Numbered from the stretch's first letter, positions 49,156 to 58,571 are shown. The stretch: DNA of 64,000 nucleotides from Marinicella gelatinilytica (GCF_026410405.1 NZ_JAPMLN010000002.1:126056-190055); one strand, 5' to 3'. Program-made: numbers and translations. Notes: a model not told the origin generated them from the letters alone.

Positions 49156-50379
49156 TTAAGGTTCGATGCCGAGTTTTTTGATTTTATACCGCAGGGCTCT
49201 AAAGCTTATGCCCAGCAATTCTGCCGCCTTGGTCTTATTATTATTGGTTTTCGCTAACGCGTTATTAATTTCTCGGATTTCGATGTCTTCGATGTATTTT
49301 TCTAAATTACGACTACCATCGAGATGGGGCTTGAAGCCGGTATTCTCCAGCTCAATATCTTTTTCACGAATCAAATGATTTTCACAATTTATGGCAGCTT
49401 TCGACAGGATTAAGTCCAGCTCTTTTAAGTTACCCGGAAAACTGTAATTACGCAATTTGGTCAATGCCGTGGGATGTATTTTACAAGGTACTTTTTGCCA
49501 TTTTTCGGCCAGGGTTTCCAATCGAGACTCACAGATTGCTGCCAATTGGTTATTAAGCGTGGTTAATGGTCTGGTTTCTATCTCACCCACCACCAAATGA
49601 CGCAATAACGTCTTTTTTATGCCTAATGAGTTTTTAAACTCTTCCGGTGACCAGTTACTGGTGACGAAAATTTGGGGTTCTTGATCTAAGGTTTTAAGTT
49701 GCTTAAGTAATTGAGCCTGTTTTTCAGTACTCAGTGCTTCCATATTGGCATACACCCAGGTTCCACCGGCATCAGGAATCAATTGGGCCTCATCATTATT
49801 ACAATCTATAAAAGTGATGGCAGAATCATGATGACGACTGTTTTTATGAATCAAAACCGCAAGTTCTTCCTTCCAACTGCCTAATTGCCCATAAATAATG
49901 GTCGGCACACCACTTTCGGCATATTTTAAAATGGACTTATTGAGTTCATTAAAATATGGCACATCAGCATCCAGTAAATGCTGTTGTTGGTCATTTTTTT
50001 GAGGCTGATTAATCTGTAAGCCGGCAATCACCAAATTGCGCAATGTTTCGAGACTGATGGGTTTCGTGATGAAATCATAAGCACCACGTTTTAAGGTATC
50101 CACAGCATGGTTAATGGTGCCAAAAGCGGTGATTACCGCAATCGGCATTTGTGGATAATTTTCTTGAACATAACCAACTAAATCACTACCCAAACCATCA
50201 GGCAATTTAAAGTCGGTTAAACATAAATGAAAGCTGTATTTTGACAGCTGGTACTTAGCGGCACCGAGACTTTCGGCTTTATAGACACTAAATCCCATAC
50301 GGGTCAGTGAGATATCCAACAATTGTAATATATCCGGCTCATCATCGACCACTAAAATTCTTTTCTTATCTGTACTCAT
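49156..50379 (-). CDS. NtrC/PilR-like response regulator with a degenerate AAA+ domain
   Basis: A 407-residue regulator. The receiver domain (5-120) is complete: D12/D13, phosphoacceptor D56, T84 region and K105 in DFITKPI. The central domain (about 140-330) aligns with sigma-54 activators but Walker A is YGQLGSWKE instead of GESGTGKE, no GAFTGA loop is seen, and Walker B is poor. The C-terminus (LEKYIEDIEIREINNAL, NNNKTKAAELLGISFRALRYKIKKLG) is a Fis-type HTH close to PilR. It probably binds DNA under phosphorylation control without ATP-driven sigma-54 remodelling. It overlaps the nuclease gene upstream by 4 bp; no sensor kinase is adjacent. Confidence 0.8.
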   Translation of the reverse strand: MSTDKKRILVVDDEPDILQLLDISLTRMGFSVYKAESLGAAKYQLSKYSFHLCLTDFKLPDGLGSDLVGYVQENYPQMPIAVITAFGTINHAVDTLKRGAYDFITKPISLETLRNLVIAGLQINQPQKNDQQQHLLDADVPYFNELNKSILKYAESGVPTIIYGQLGSWKEELAVLIHKNSRHHDSAITFIDCNNDEAQLIPDAGGTWVYANMEALSTEKQAQLLKQLKTLDQEPQIFVTSNWSPEEFKNSLGIKKTLLRHLVVGEIETRPLTTLNNQLAAICESRLETLAEKWQKVPCKIHPTALTKLRNYSFPGNLKELDLILSKAAINCENHLIREKDIELENTGFKPHLDGSRNLEKYIEDIEIREINNALAKTNNNKTKAAELLGISFRALRYKIKKLGIEP

Positions 50380-51284
50380 AACGAAGCTGCCGTAAACAAT
50401 TCTCGGCGTAAGAATGGTCCAAAATTCATATCATCTATAAACGCTTGCATCGCTCCCTCATCAACATTTTGTGATTTTATTATAGCATTATTGGATAAAG
50501 GTACATCAAGCACTATTTGCGCCAGAAGTTTTGAAATACGTGCCAATTCTTGATGCTCTTTGATTTTTTGCATGCATGATTTAGCACCACGAATCGCTAA
50601 AAATTCTATTTGTCGATAGTCATTAAGAATGTGCTCTAAATCCTCAAAATGATGTAATAACTGTTGGGCCGTTTTCGTACCAACACCTTTGACGCCGGGA
50701 ATGTTGTCTGCCTGATCACCTGCTAATGCCAGAAAATCAATAATCTGTTCAGGTCTGACGCCAAATTTATCGGTAATGGCATCATAGCTCAGCGGTTTAG
50801 ATTTACCGTAATCCCACCACCAATCGCCGGGACGAATGAGTTGGGCTAAATCCTTATCTGCACTGACCACACACACATTATGGCCGGCGTCACTGTGTCG
50901 TTTATATAAACTACCAATGAGATCATCGGCTTCATAATGGCGGTCTTTAAAGGTGGCTATCCCCAATAACTCTGCGACTTGTTGGCAATAAGCAAATTGG
51001 CGCTTGAGCTCAACCGGAGCCGGTTCTCGGTTGGCCTTATAGGGTGGGTAAATTTCATTGCGAAAAGAACTCGCCAAAGACTCATCAAAGGCCACCGCTA
51101 TGTGTCTTGGACTGGTTTGTTTTAAGAATCGAATGAGAAACCGGGCAAAGCCATAGACCGCATGGACTTCTTCGTTACGTTGGGTAAACCACTCAGGTTT
51201 CAACGCATAATAACTGCGAAACACAAAGACACTGGCATCAATGAGAAAAACCGGTTTGTCTTGTGTTTCGCTGTTTGTTTGCAT
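50376..51284 (-). CDS. 5'-3' exonuclease / flap endonuclease (Xni-like)
   Basis: A 302-residue protein corresponding to the 5' nuclease domain of DNA polymerase I. Acidic metal ligands are in FLIDASVFVFRSYYAL, AVAFDESLASSFRNEIYPPYKANR, YEADDLIGSLY and VVSADKDLAQL, and the helix-hairpin-helix is LALAGDQADNIPGVKGVGTKTA. It acts on flaps and 5' ends of DNA. It is longer than E. coli Xni (about 251) and closer to stand-alone PolI-exo proteins. It lies 5 bp after sat-cysC and overlaps the regulator gene downstream. Confidence 0.88.
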   Translation of the reverse strand: MQTNSETQDKPVFLIDASVFVFRSYYALKPEWFTQRNEEVHAVYGFARFLIRFLKQTSPRHIAVAFDESLASSFRNEIYPPYKANREPAPVELKRQFAYCQQVAELLGIATFKDRHYEADDLIGSLYKRHSDAGHNVCVVSADKDLAQLIRPGDWWWDYGKSKPLSYDAITDKFGVRPEQIIDFLALAGDQADNIPGVKGVGTKTAQQLLHHFEDLEHILNDYRQIEFLAIRGAKSCMQKIKEHQELARISKLLAQIVLDVPLSNNAIIKSQNVDEGAMQAFIDDMNFGPFLRRELFTAASL

Positions 51285-51289
51285 GGTTT

Positions 51290-53002
51290 TTAACCTATAA
51301 GACCCATCGCTTCGAGTTTCAGGACAATTTGTTGGGTGGCCTGATCGGGTGAATATTTCATGGTATCAATATCCAACTCAGGATTTTCAGGGGCTTCATA
51401 AGGGTCACTGATGCCGGTGAATTCCTTGATTAAACCTTGACGGGCTTTGGCGTACAAACCTTTGCGGTCGCGTTTTTCACACTCCTCTAAGGGTGTTGAT
51501 ACATGCACCTCTAAAAAGCCACCAGTGGGTTCAATCATATCACGCACTTCGGCACGGGTTTGTGCATAAGGTGCAATCGGCGCACAAATGGCAACACCAC
51601 CATTCTTGGTGATTTCACTGGCCACAAAACCAATGCGTAAAACGTTAATATTACGGTGGTCTTTTGAGAAGCCCAATTCACTGGAAAGATTTTTACGGAC
51701 AATGTCACCATCCAATAAAGTCACCGGGCGGTTAATCATTTCCATCAATTTAATGCGCAAGGCATTGGCGATGGTGGACTTTCCGGAACCGGATAAGCCG
51801 GTGAAAAACACGGTAAAACCCTGTCGGTTACGGGGTGGATAGCTTTTACGCAGTTCTTCCACCACTTCAGGATAAGAAAACCACTCAGGAATATCCAAAC
51901 CCTCCCGTAAGCGACGGCGCAATTCAGTGCCGGAAATCATCAAAGTTTTTTCATTTTCCTGAACCTCAGACATGGGTATGTATTGTGCTTTGTCTTGAGA
52001 AAACACCATCATCTCAAACTCAACCATTTCAATGCCCAACTCTTCCTGGTGTTTTTGTAACAATTCCTGAGCTTCATAAGGGCCATAAAATGGCTGACCC
52101 TGGCTGTCTTCACCCGGACCTGCATGATCTCGGCCAACAATAAAGTGACTGCAACCATAATTCTTACGAATAATGGCATGCCAAAGTGCTTCACGCGGAC
52201 CGCCCATGCGCATTGCTAAGGGCAACAAAGACAAGGTTGTGGTGCGCTCCGGAAAACGCTCTAATAACTGCTCATAACAACGCACCCGGGTAAAGTGATC
52301 AATGTCACCGGGTTTGGTCATGCCGACCACCGGCTGAATCAGCAGGTTGGCCTCGGCCCGTTGTGCCGCGCGAAAAGTAAGTTCCTGATGGGCGCGGTGC
52401 ATTGGGTTTCTGGTTTGAAAAGCCACCACTCGGCCCCAGCCCAGTTTATTAAATTTCTTGCGAATTTCAGCCGGCGTATGGCGGTGTTGTTGGTAATCAT
52501 AATGGGTCGGCAACTGTAAACCCAGAATCTCGCCGCCTAAATAAAAATCACCGGCCTGATTAAACAGATAACTGACCGCCGGATGTTTTTCATCGGTGGT
52601 GGCAAACACCGCTTGCGCTTCGGCTTGTTTGTCCGGCTGCCAGGCATCTGCTACATTTAAAATCGCCAACACCACACCTTCTTCGTCACGCAAAGCCAAT
52701 TGACCGGCTTTGACAGCAGCTTCCATGGTGGCTTTATCGACATCCAAAGTGATTGGCATCGGCCACAAATCACCATGTTCAAGTCGCATATCTTTTAGTA
52801 CAGAATGGTAGTCTGCTTTAGACATAAAACCACGTAACGGAGAGAAGGCACCGTTCAGTAACAATTCTAAGTCGCAGATTTGACGCGGTGTTAAATTCCA
52901 GTCAGGTAGTTGATTGGCGATGGCTTGCCGTTTGGCTTGCTCTTCATCTGAGGCGGGTAGCAGGTTTACTAGCTCACCACCGTGTGGTTGGTTAATTGAC
53001 AT
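51290..53002 (-). CDS. Bifunctional sulfate adenylyltransferase / APS kinase
   Basis: A 570-residue fusion. Residues 1-385 are a homo-oligomeric ATP sulfurylase (ELLLNGAFSPLRGFM, FQTRNPMHRAHQELTFRAAQ with QTRNP for ATP/sulfate, VGRDHAGPG). Residues 395-570 are APS kinase with Walker A GLSGSGKS (402-409), DGDIVRKNLSSELGFSKDHR and CAPIAPYAQTRAEVR. It makes PAPS from sulfate and ATP for assimilation or sulfonation. It is an alternative to the CysDN-CysC route. No other cys genes are adjacent; it sits between tyrR (10 bp upstream) and the exonuclease gene. Confidence 0.93.
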   Translation of the reverse strand: MSINQPHGGELVNLLPASDEEQAKRQAIANQLPDWNLTPRQICDLELLLNGAFSPLRGFMSKADYHSVLKDMRLEHGDLWPMPITLDVDKATMEAAVKAGQLALRDEEGVVLAILNVADAWQPDKQAEAQAVFATTDEKHPAVSYLFNQAGDFYLGGEILGLQLPTHYDYQQHRHTPAEIRKKFNKLGWGRVVAFQTRNPMHRAHQELTFRAAQRAEANLLIQPVVGMTKPGDIDHFTRVRCYEQLLERFPERTTTLSLLPLAMRMGGPREALWHAIIRKNYGCSHFIVGRDHAGPGEDSQGQPFYGPYEAQELLQKHQEELGIEMVEFEMMVFSQDKAQYIPMSEVQENEKTLMISGTELRRRLREGLDIPEWFSYPEVVEELRKSYPPRNRQGFTVFFTGLSGSGKSTIANALRIKLMEMINRPVTLLDGDIVRKNLSSELGFSKDHRNINVLRIGFVASEITKNGGVAICAPIAPYAQTRAEVRDMIEPTGGFLEVHVSTPLEECEKRDRKGLYAKARQGLIKEFTGISDPYEAPENPELDIDTMKYSPDQATQQIVLKLEAMGLIG

Positions 53003-53012
53003 AATTTTTGTC

Positions 53013-54476
53013 CTAATTTAATTTAAGTTGATGTTTTTTAATTTTCTGTGCCACAGTGGTATGAGACACGCCCAGCTGCCGCGCCAGTTTTCGCGTTGAT
53101 GGATACTTCTGGTACCAGTGTTGCATAAACTGCTTTTCAAATTCGTCCACCGCTTCTTGTAAGGTGAGGTTTTCTAAATCCGTTGATAAACTGACAGCAC
53201 CGTCTAAATCCAAATCAGCGGCGGTTATTTCACCGCTGCGATTGACCATCACCGCTTTGTAAAGACATTGACGCAATTGACTGACATTGCCGGGCCAATA
53301 ATAACGCTTCATTTTACTCACCGCATCATCATTGAGAATGTGATTGCGGCCAATTTCCTGATTCATTTGTTGTAAAAAATACATGGCCAGAGGCTCAATA
53401 TCAGCCAACCGTTCACGCAACGGCAAGACATTTAATCGCAACACATTAATCAGCTCGACCCAGCGGTTATTCATTTGCCCTGACTCTTGGTATTGACCCA
53501 GACGCCTGGAAGATGACGTCATAATCCGGGGGCCATTTTCACCGGCCTGGTGGAAAAATTTGGTTAACTTTTCTTGTACATGATTAGGCATGAATTCCAC
53601 ATGTGAAAAGAACACAGTACCCTCACGGTTAAGACTTAATACTCCGGGTCGATTATTACGCCCAAACAATAACTGTTCCATGGGCTCGGCTTTCATTGCC
53701 TGACAATCAATCACGGTGAACATATGATGATCGCGATCACTTAAGCTGTGACATGCATGCGCCAACAATGTTTTACCGGTACCGAGCTCACCGACAATAT
53801 TTATCGGCGCATCGACCACCGCCACGCGCTTGGCTTTTTGTACCGTCTGAGCAAATGATTCAGAATTAAAGACCAGGTTTTTTAAGCCGTCAATTTGTTC
53901 GCCTTGCACCACATAACTGCTGGCCTGGATTTTTTCATGATCCCGAAACAATAACATCGCCGCCACCGGTTTGTCACCGGCACCTTTAATGGATTGCACT
54001 TCCAGTAATAGCGTTCCGCCGACGGTTTCGATATTGACCGGCAATTTAGATTCTGCAGCGGCATTGAGTTTATCTTGCCAACCGGCTTGGGTAAAAACAC
54101 CTTGCATTGGCACCGGCTTTTGGTCTTTTAAGTTAATTCCAAATCGCTGTTCCGCGGCACCATTGGCATAGGCAATCTGACCTTTGCTGTTAACGCCTAA
54201 TACCGGATCAGGCATAACTTGCATTAAAGATGCCAGCATTTGTTGGGTAGCAACCCCCGGCAAGACGTCAATTTGATTAACCCATTTAACCCCCGGAACC
54301 CGCATAATTTGACTGGCCAAAGTGCCTTGTGTGGCTTTATCGAGATTGTGTGTTTGTAAGTATATTTTGCCGTCTTCAACTTCCAGCTTTTGCAAATCCG
54401 CTTGCTGTGTTTTCAATAAGGCTAAAATATCATCGGTAATACCGAGTTTATTTTCTGTGGTAATGGATAATTTCAT
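53013..54476 (-). CDS. tyrR: TyrR/PhhR-family transcriptional regulator
   Basis: A 487-residue regulator with TyrR layout: ACT domain (1-75), PAS domain (about 78-190: MQVMPDPVLGVNSKGQIAYANGAAE), AAA+ domain (about 205-430) with Walker A VGELGTGKTLLA, and the TyrR-type HTH (KYPSTRKLARQLGVSHTTVAQKIKKH). Walker A is intact but no GAFTGA loop is seen, as in TyrR, which works with sigma-70. E. coli TyrR responds to aromatic amino acids. Two TyrR-box matches lie in the divergent region: one 3 bp upstream of this start, one upstream of the mdeA promoter. So it probably represses itself and controls mdeA. Confidence 0.92.
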   Translation of the reverse strand: MKLSITTENKLGITDDILALLKTQQADLQKLEVEDGKIYLQTHNLDKATQGTLASQIMRVPGVKWVNQIDVLPGVATQQMLASLMQVMPDPVLGVNSKGQIAYANGAAEQRFGINLKDQKPVPMQGVFTQAGWQDKLNAAAESKLPVNIETVGGTLLLEVQSIKGAGDKPVAAMLLFRDHEKIQASSYVVQGEQIDGLKNLVFNSESFAQTVQKAKRVAVVDAPINIVGELGTGKTLLAHACHSLSDRDHHMFTVIDCQAMKAEPMEQLLFGRNNRPGVLSLNREGTVFFSHVEFMPNHVQEKLTKFFHQAGENGPRIMTSSSRRLGQYQESGQMNNRWVELINVLRLNVLPLRERLADIEPLAMYFLQQMNQEIGRNHILNDDAVSKMKRYYWPGNVSQLRQCLYKAVMVNRSGEITAADLDLDGAVSLSTDLENLTLQEAVDEFEKQFMQHWYQKYPSTRKLARQLGVSHTTVAQKIKKHQLKLN

Positions 54477-54478
54477 CG

Positions 54479-54496
54479 TGTAATGATTTTCTTACA
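54479..54496. promoter_or_regulatory. TyrR box 1 (autoregulation)
   Basis: TGTAATGATTTTCTTACA fits TGTAAA-N6-TTTACA with one mismatch per arm. It ends 3 bp from the tyrR start codon, well placed to block transcription or translation initiation. Confidence 0.65.
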
Positions 54497-54545
54497 ATTA
54501 TTTTTTATTTTTATTTCAATCACTTATATGTTATTTGATTTTTAT

Positions 54546-54563
54546 TGTAATATTTATTTTACG
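54546..54563. promoter_or_regulatory. TyrR box 2 (upstream of mdeA promoter)
   Basis: TGTAATATTTATTTTACG fits TGTAAA-N6-TTTACA with one mismatch per arm. It lies 9 bp upstream of the putative -35, a position used by TyrR when it activates. Confidence 0.6.
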
Positions 54564-54572
54564 CATTTTAAC

Positions 54573-54601
54573 TTGGTCTAACAGGACACTCAAGCTATAA
54601 T
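54573..54601 (+). promoter_or_regulatory. Putative mdeA promoter
   Basis: TTGGTC (54573-54578) and consensus TATAAT (54596-54601), 17 bp apart. The -35 is weak, as expected for an activator-dependent promoter, and a TyrR box lies just upstream. The mdeA ATG is 32 bp downstream of the -10. Confidence 0.6.
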
Positions 54602-54632
54602 TTTATTATGCTTATCACTTGTGACGTAAAAC

Positions 54633-55862
54633 ATGAAAAACAAACATTTACACTTTGCCACGCGCACCATTCATGCCGGTTATGATCCGCACCAAAACCA
54701 TGGCGCTTTAACACCACCGATACACACCAGTTCAACATTTGCATTTAATACTGTTGAGCAAGGTGGCGATGCTTTTGCCGGTGAAAATGACCATTACATT
54801 TATTCGCGTCTGGGCACACCTTCGCAACAGCAATTAGAACAGCGTTTGGCTGACCTGGAAGGCAGTGAAGCAGCTTTAGTGACCGCTTCCGGCATGGGCG
54901 CAATTACCTCAGCCATTTGGTCACTGGTGCAAGCGGGTGATGAGATTATTGCTGATAAAAGTTTGTACGGCTGTACCTTTAGCTTTTTTGAACATGGCTT
55001 AAAGAAATTTGGCGTCACTGTGAACTACATGGACTTGTCGAAACCACAATTTCTAACCGAACACATCACCAAAAGAACCAAACTGGTGTATACCGAATCA
55101 CCCAGCAACCCAAACATGCGTCTTGTGGACATTGCCGCAGTGGCAGACATCACACGCCAACACGGCATTAAATTTATGGTTGATAACACATTTTGCACAC
55201 CTTACTTACAAAATCCCATTTCATTGGGCGCTCATATCGTGGTACATTCAGCCACAAAATACCTCGGTGGCCACGGTGATTTGATTGCCGGCGTGGTGGC
55301 AGGATCAGCTGAAGACCTATTACATATCCGACAATTCGGCTTAAAAGATATGACCGGGGCTGTCATTTCAGGTCATGACGTGGCGTTACTTATGCGTGGT
55401 TTAAAAACCCTGCATGTACGCATGGACAGACATTGTGAAAACGCCCAAAAAGTGGCTGAGTATTTAAACGAAAGCCCTTACATAAAACAGGTTGATTATC
55501 CCGGACTGAATGGTTTTTCACAGGCGGAACTGGCCAAAAAGCAAATGCGCCAACCCGGCGGCATGCTGGCTTTTGAATTACAAGGCGACCGAGCGCAAGC
55601 CGCTGCTTTTGTGAATCAATTACAATTAATCTTATGCGCTGTAAGCTTGGGCGACACTGAAAGTCTTATTCAACATCCGGCGTCTATGACTCATTCAACC
55701 TATACTGAAGAAGAACTCATTGCCCATTTAATCAGCCCCACCTTACTGCGTTTATCGGTGGGACTTGAGCATATCGACGATATCATTGCCGATATCGATC
55801 AAGCCTTAGAGTCGGTCTTTAATGGCGGATCCGGCAATAAAGAGTTATCCGTTTTTGCCTGA
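54633..55862 (+). CDS. mdeA: Methionine gamma-lyase
   Basis: A 409-residue PLP enzyme of the Cys/Met metabolism family. The PLP lysine is K209 in VVHSATKYLGGHGD. C114 in SLYGCTFSFF corresponds to the Cys that marks methionine gamma-lyases (C116 in Pseudomonas), and the LKDMTGAVISGHDVALLMRG and SLGDTESLIQHPASMTHS regions match those enzymes. It converts methionine to methanethiol, 2-oxobutyrate and ammonia. Cystathionine gamma-lyase is less likely given the Cys. The control region contains two TyrR boxes and a promoter. Its last 64 bp overlap the convergent MFS-PlsC gene. Confidence 0.9.
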   Translation: MKNKHLHFATRTIHAGYDPHQNHGALTPPIHTSSTFAFNTVEQGGDAFAGENDHYIYSRLGTPSQQQLEQRLADLEGSEAALVTASGMGAITSAIWSLVQAGDEIIADKSLYGCTFSFFEHGLKKFGVTVNYMDLSKPQFLTEHITKRTKLVYTESPSNPNMRLVDIAAVADITRQHGIKFMVDNTFCTPYLQNPISLGAHIVVHSATKYLGGHGDLIAGVVAGSAEDLLHIRQFGLKDMTGAVISGHDVALLMRGLKTLHVRMDRHCENAQKVAEYLNESPYIKQVDYPGLNGFSQAELAKKQMRQPGGMLAFELQGDRAQAAAFVNQLQLILCAVSLGDTESLIQHPASMTHSTYTEEELIAHLISPTLLRLSVGLEHIDDIIADIDQALESVFNGGSGNKELSVFA

Positions 55863-57727
55863 TTTTTTAAAGCAATCACCCGCCGTTGCAATTCAACGGC
55901 GGTCACTTCTTCAGGTACCATCGGCTCACCAACAATCAGTTCAATACGTGCCCAAAATTTCCGTGGCCATCGCTGATACCATTTTTTACCGTAGCGCGAG
56001 AACATACTGCCCCACAAGTTATGCAACGCCATTGGCACCACCGGCACCGGATATTTCTGCAAGACTTTTTCAATGCCCCGCTTAAATTCACCCACCTGAC
56101 CATCATCCGTTAATCGGCCTTCGGGGAAAACAACCACCACTTCGCCGGCCTCAAGCCGCTCATAGATTTGTCGATAGGCTTCTGCCAGAACTTCAGGGTT
56201 TTCCTGCTCTGAAGCAATCGGGATACAGCGCGCCAGACGAAAAATCCAGTGCAAGACAGGCATTTGATAAATTCGATGATGCATGACATAGCGTACCGGC
56301 CGCGGGGAACGGGCTGAAATAATCACCGGATCCATAAAACTGATGTGATTACAGGCCAGAATCACGCCACCTTCTGATGGAATATTGTGCAAACCCTGAT
56401 AGCGTGTGCGATAAATCAAGGTACTCACCACCCAGGCCACAAGTCGGACAATAAAATCCGGCATTAACTTGAATATAATCAAACTGACGATAATATGCAG
56501 TCCGATGGTAATCATAAACAGCTGAGGTATAGACCAGTTAAGCACAGCCAATACCACCATACCCAGTATTGCAGCCACCACCATAAACAGGGCGTTATAT
56601 ATATTATTACCGGCTATCATACGCGACACCCAGGATTTTTCCGCACGGGCCTGCACCATGGAATACAAGGGCACGATGTATAAGCCACCAAACACGCCTA
56701 TCATCAACAAATCAAAATTGATGCGGTAGGTGCCGGCAAAGGCGAGCACCTCGGCTAAGCCAACAATCCCTTCAACCTCCAGTTCCATACCCATACCGGC
56801 AATCGATAAATCCATACCAAATATCGCCAAACCCAAAGCCCCAATCGGCACCAATCCGATTTCAACCCGCCGGTTGGACAGTTTTTCACATAACAATGAA
56901 CCAACACCAATACCGACGGAAAACATGGTCAACAACAAAGTCACCACATGCTCATTGCCGTGCAGAACCAACCGCGTAAAATTAGGCATCTGTGCTAAAA
57001 ACACCGAACCAAAAAACCAAAACCAAGAAATTCCCATCACTGCTAAAAAAATATCCCGGTGTTTTCTGACAACCCGGAGGTTAGCAGCAGTGGCTCGCCA
57101 TAAACGCCAGTCCAGTTTAATCCCCGGCTCTGCCGCCGGTGTGAGAGGAATTTGACGGGCCGATACATACCCTAAAGTGGCAAAACCCACAACCGCCAAA
57201 GAAATCGGCACAAAAGAATCCATGGCAATCAAAATACCGCCTAAAATGGTGCCCAATAAAATCGAAATAAAGGTACTGGATTCCACTAAGCCATTGCCAC
57301 CCATCAACTCATGGCGATTCAGTTTTTCCGGTAAATAGCCATATTTAACCGGACCAAATAAAGACGATTGTGACCCCATCAAAAACAAAACAAAAATCAA
57401 CAAACCCACATGATTGAGGTAGAAGCCGACAGAAGCCAGCAACATAATAACAATTTCACCCATTTTAACGCGGCGAATCAGCACATCTTTCGGGTATTTA
57501 TCCGCCACCTGTCCGGCAAAAGCCGAGAACAAGAAAAACGGCAAAATAAACAAACCAAAGGCTAAGTTGGTGAGCAGATTAATGTGCTGTTCTGCCACCT
57601 GAAAAGCAATCATAATAATCAGTGCATTTTTAAAGACATTGTCATTAAAGGCACCAAAAAACTGGGTCAGAAAAAACGGCAAATATCGACGTTCTTTCAG
57701 TAGATGGAATTGTGAGTGTGTGCTCAT
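55799..57727 (-). CDS. MFS transporter - PlsC acyltransferase fusion (LplT/Aas-like)
   Basis: A 642-residue protein. Residues 1-420 are an MFS transporter like LplT (FFLTQFFGAFNDNVFKNALIIM; 12 helices). Residues 430-640 are a PlsC-type acyltransferase with N460-H461-ISFMD466 (NHx4D) and FPEGRLTDDG. It would import lysophospholipids and reacylate them at the inner membrane. Unlike many relatives, the acyl-ACP synthetase (AMP-binding) domain is absent, so the acyl donor must be made by another protein. It converges on mdeA with a 64-bp overlap in antisense. Confidence 0.88.
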   Translation of the reverse strand: MSTHSQFHLLKERRYLPFFLTQFFGAFNDNVFKNALIIMIAFQVAEQHINLLTNLAFGLFILPFFLFSAFAGQVADKYPKDVLIRRVKMGEIVIMLLASVGFYLNHVGLLIFVLFLMGSQSSLFGPVKYGYLPEKLNRHELMGGNGLVESSTFISILLGTILGGILIAMDSFVPISLAVVGFATLGYVSARQIPLTPAAEPGIKLDWRLWRATAANLRVVRKHRDIFLAVMGISWFWFFGSVFLAQMPNFTRLVLHGNEHVVTLLLTMFSVGIGVGSLLCEKLSNRRVEIGLVPIGALGLAIFGMDLSIAGMGMELEVEGIVGLAEVLAFAGTYRINFDLLMIGVFGGLYIVPLYSMVQARAEKSWVSRMIAGNNIYNALFMVVAAILGMVVLAVLNWSIPQLFMITIGLHIIVSLIIFKLMPDFIVRLVAWVVSTLIYRTRYQGLHNIPSEGGVILACNHISFMDPVIISARSPRPVRYVMHHRIYQMPVLHWIFRLARCIPIASEQENPEVLAEAYRQIYERLEAGEVVVVFPEGRLTDDGQVGEFKRGIEKVLQKYPVPVVPMALHNLWGSMFSRYGKKWYQRWPRKFWARIELIVGEPMVPEEVTAVELQRRVIALKNQAKTDNSLLPDPPLKTDSKA

Positions 57728-57827
57728 AGAATGATTTTATCAACAGAGGGATCAGAATGACTCACCAATCTTATGATATGGCGAAAAAATATCAAACAAT
57801 GCGACGTATTTGGCAAAATATCCAGAA

Positions 57828-58571
57828 TCAATCCACCTTTTTAAACTCAAGTATAGACTGTTCATCCGCATTTAAAAGCGTCAGTTTTAAATCTGATAAC
57901 TGATAATGCTTAATTTGATTAAGCGCTTGCGTAAATTCGTCTGCCAGTTTCATATCCGGACATGCCATCAAAGTACTGGCCAAAGCACCGAATTCAATTC
58001 GACCCTGACCGAGCGTTTCAATGCCACCGGATAAGCGATTACAACTGTCTGTACCAAACACCTGCATTTTGTTTAAATTAAATTCTAAACTCGGTCGTTG
58101 TTGCCTGTCATTGAGCGCAGTCATTGACTCAATATCTCGGCCGTTAAGTTCTTTTAATGCCCAAATATCATGCAGCCGCAGGGTCTCATCGGCTTGTTTA
58201 TCAAGGACTTCAAGCAATTCATAACGAATCGACGAGGCATCGGCGGGGACTTGTGCGGCCGGTAATTGGGTTTCTTTTACCCGGATTTTATAGACATAAC
58301 CGAGTTCATAATCAAAACCTTCAATCGGTGCATAAAACAAGGACCAGTTCTCAATATTGGCTTGTTCTTGATTATCCTGATTAATTTTCTGCACTTGCAG
58401 GCACAGACGTTCGCCCACACCCTGACAAGTTCGTTGCCAGCTGTTGACCCAATAGATTTGTTCAGAACTGGTCTGATCATCCGTCTTTATCGATGTGTTT
58501 TTATCGTGCTGAGTCATGTGACTGCAACCGGCCAGAAGAATAAGCAGGAAAATTGACAGTGGTTTGTACAT
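57828..58571 (-). CDS. META/DUF4377 lipoprotein
   Basis: A 247-residue lipoprotein: signal MYKPLSIFLLILLAGC (lipobox L-A-G-C), a DUF4377-like part at about 40-130 (TCQGVGERLCLQVQ, WSLFYAPIEGFDYELGYVYKIRV), and a C-terminal META/HslJ domain at 140-245 (IWALKELNGRDI, FGTDSCNRLSGG, GALASTLMACPDM). HslJ-type domains are linked to heat-shock or novobiocin tolerance in E. coli; the biochemical role is unknown. It is probably on the outer membrane. Transcribed in the same direction as the M23 peptidase gene, 65 bp downstream of it. Confidence 0.85.
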   Translation of the reverse strand: MYKPLSIFLLILLAGCSHMTQHDKNTSIKTDDQTSSEQIYWVNSWQRTCQGVGERLCLQVQKINQDNQEQANIENWSLFYAPIEGFDYELGYVYKIRVKETQLPAAQVPADASSIRYELLEVLDKQADETLRLHDIWALKELNGRDIESMTALNDRQQRPSLEFNLNKMQVFGTDSCNRLSGGIETLGQGRIEFGALASTLMACPDMKLADEFTQALNQIKHYQLSDLKLTLLNADEQSILEFKKVD

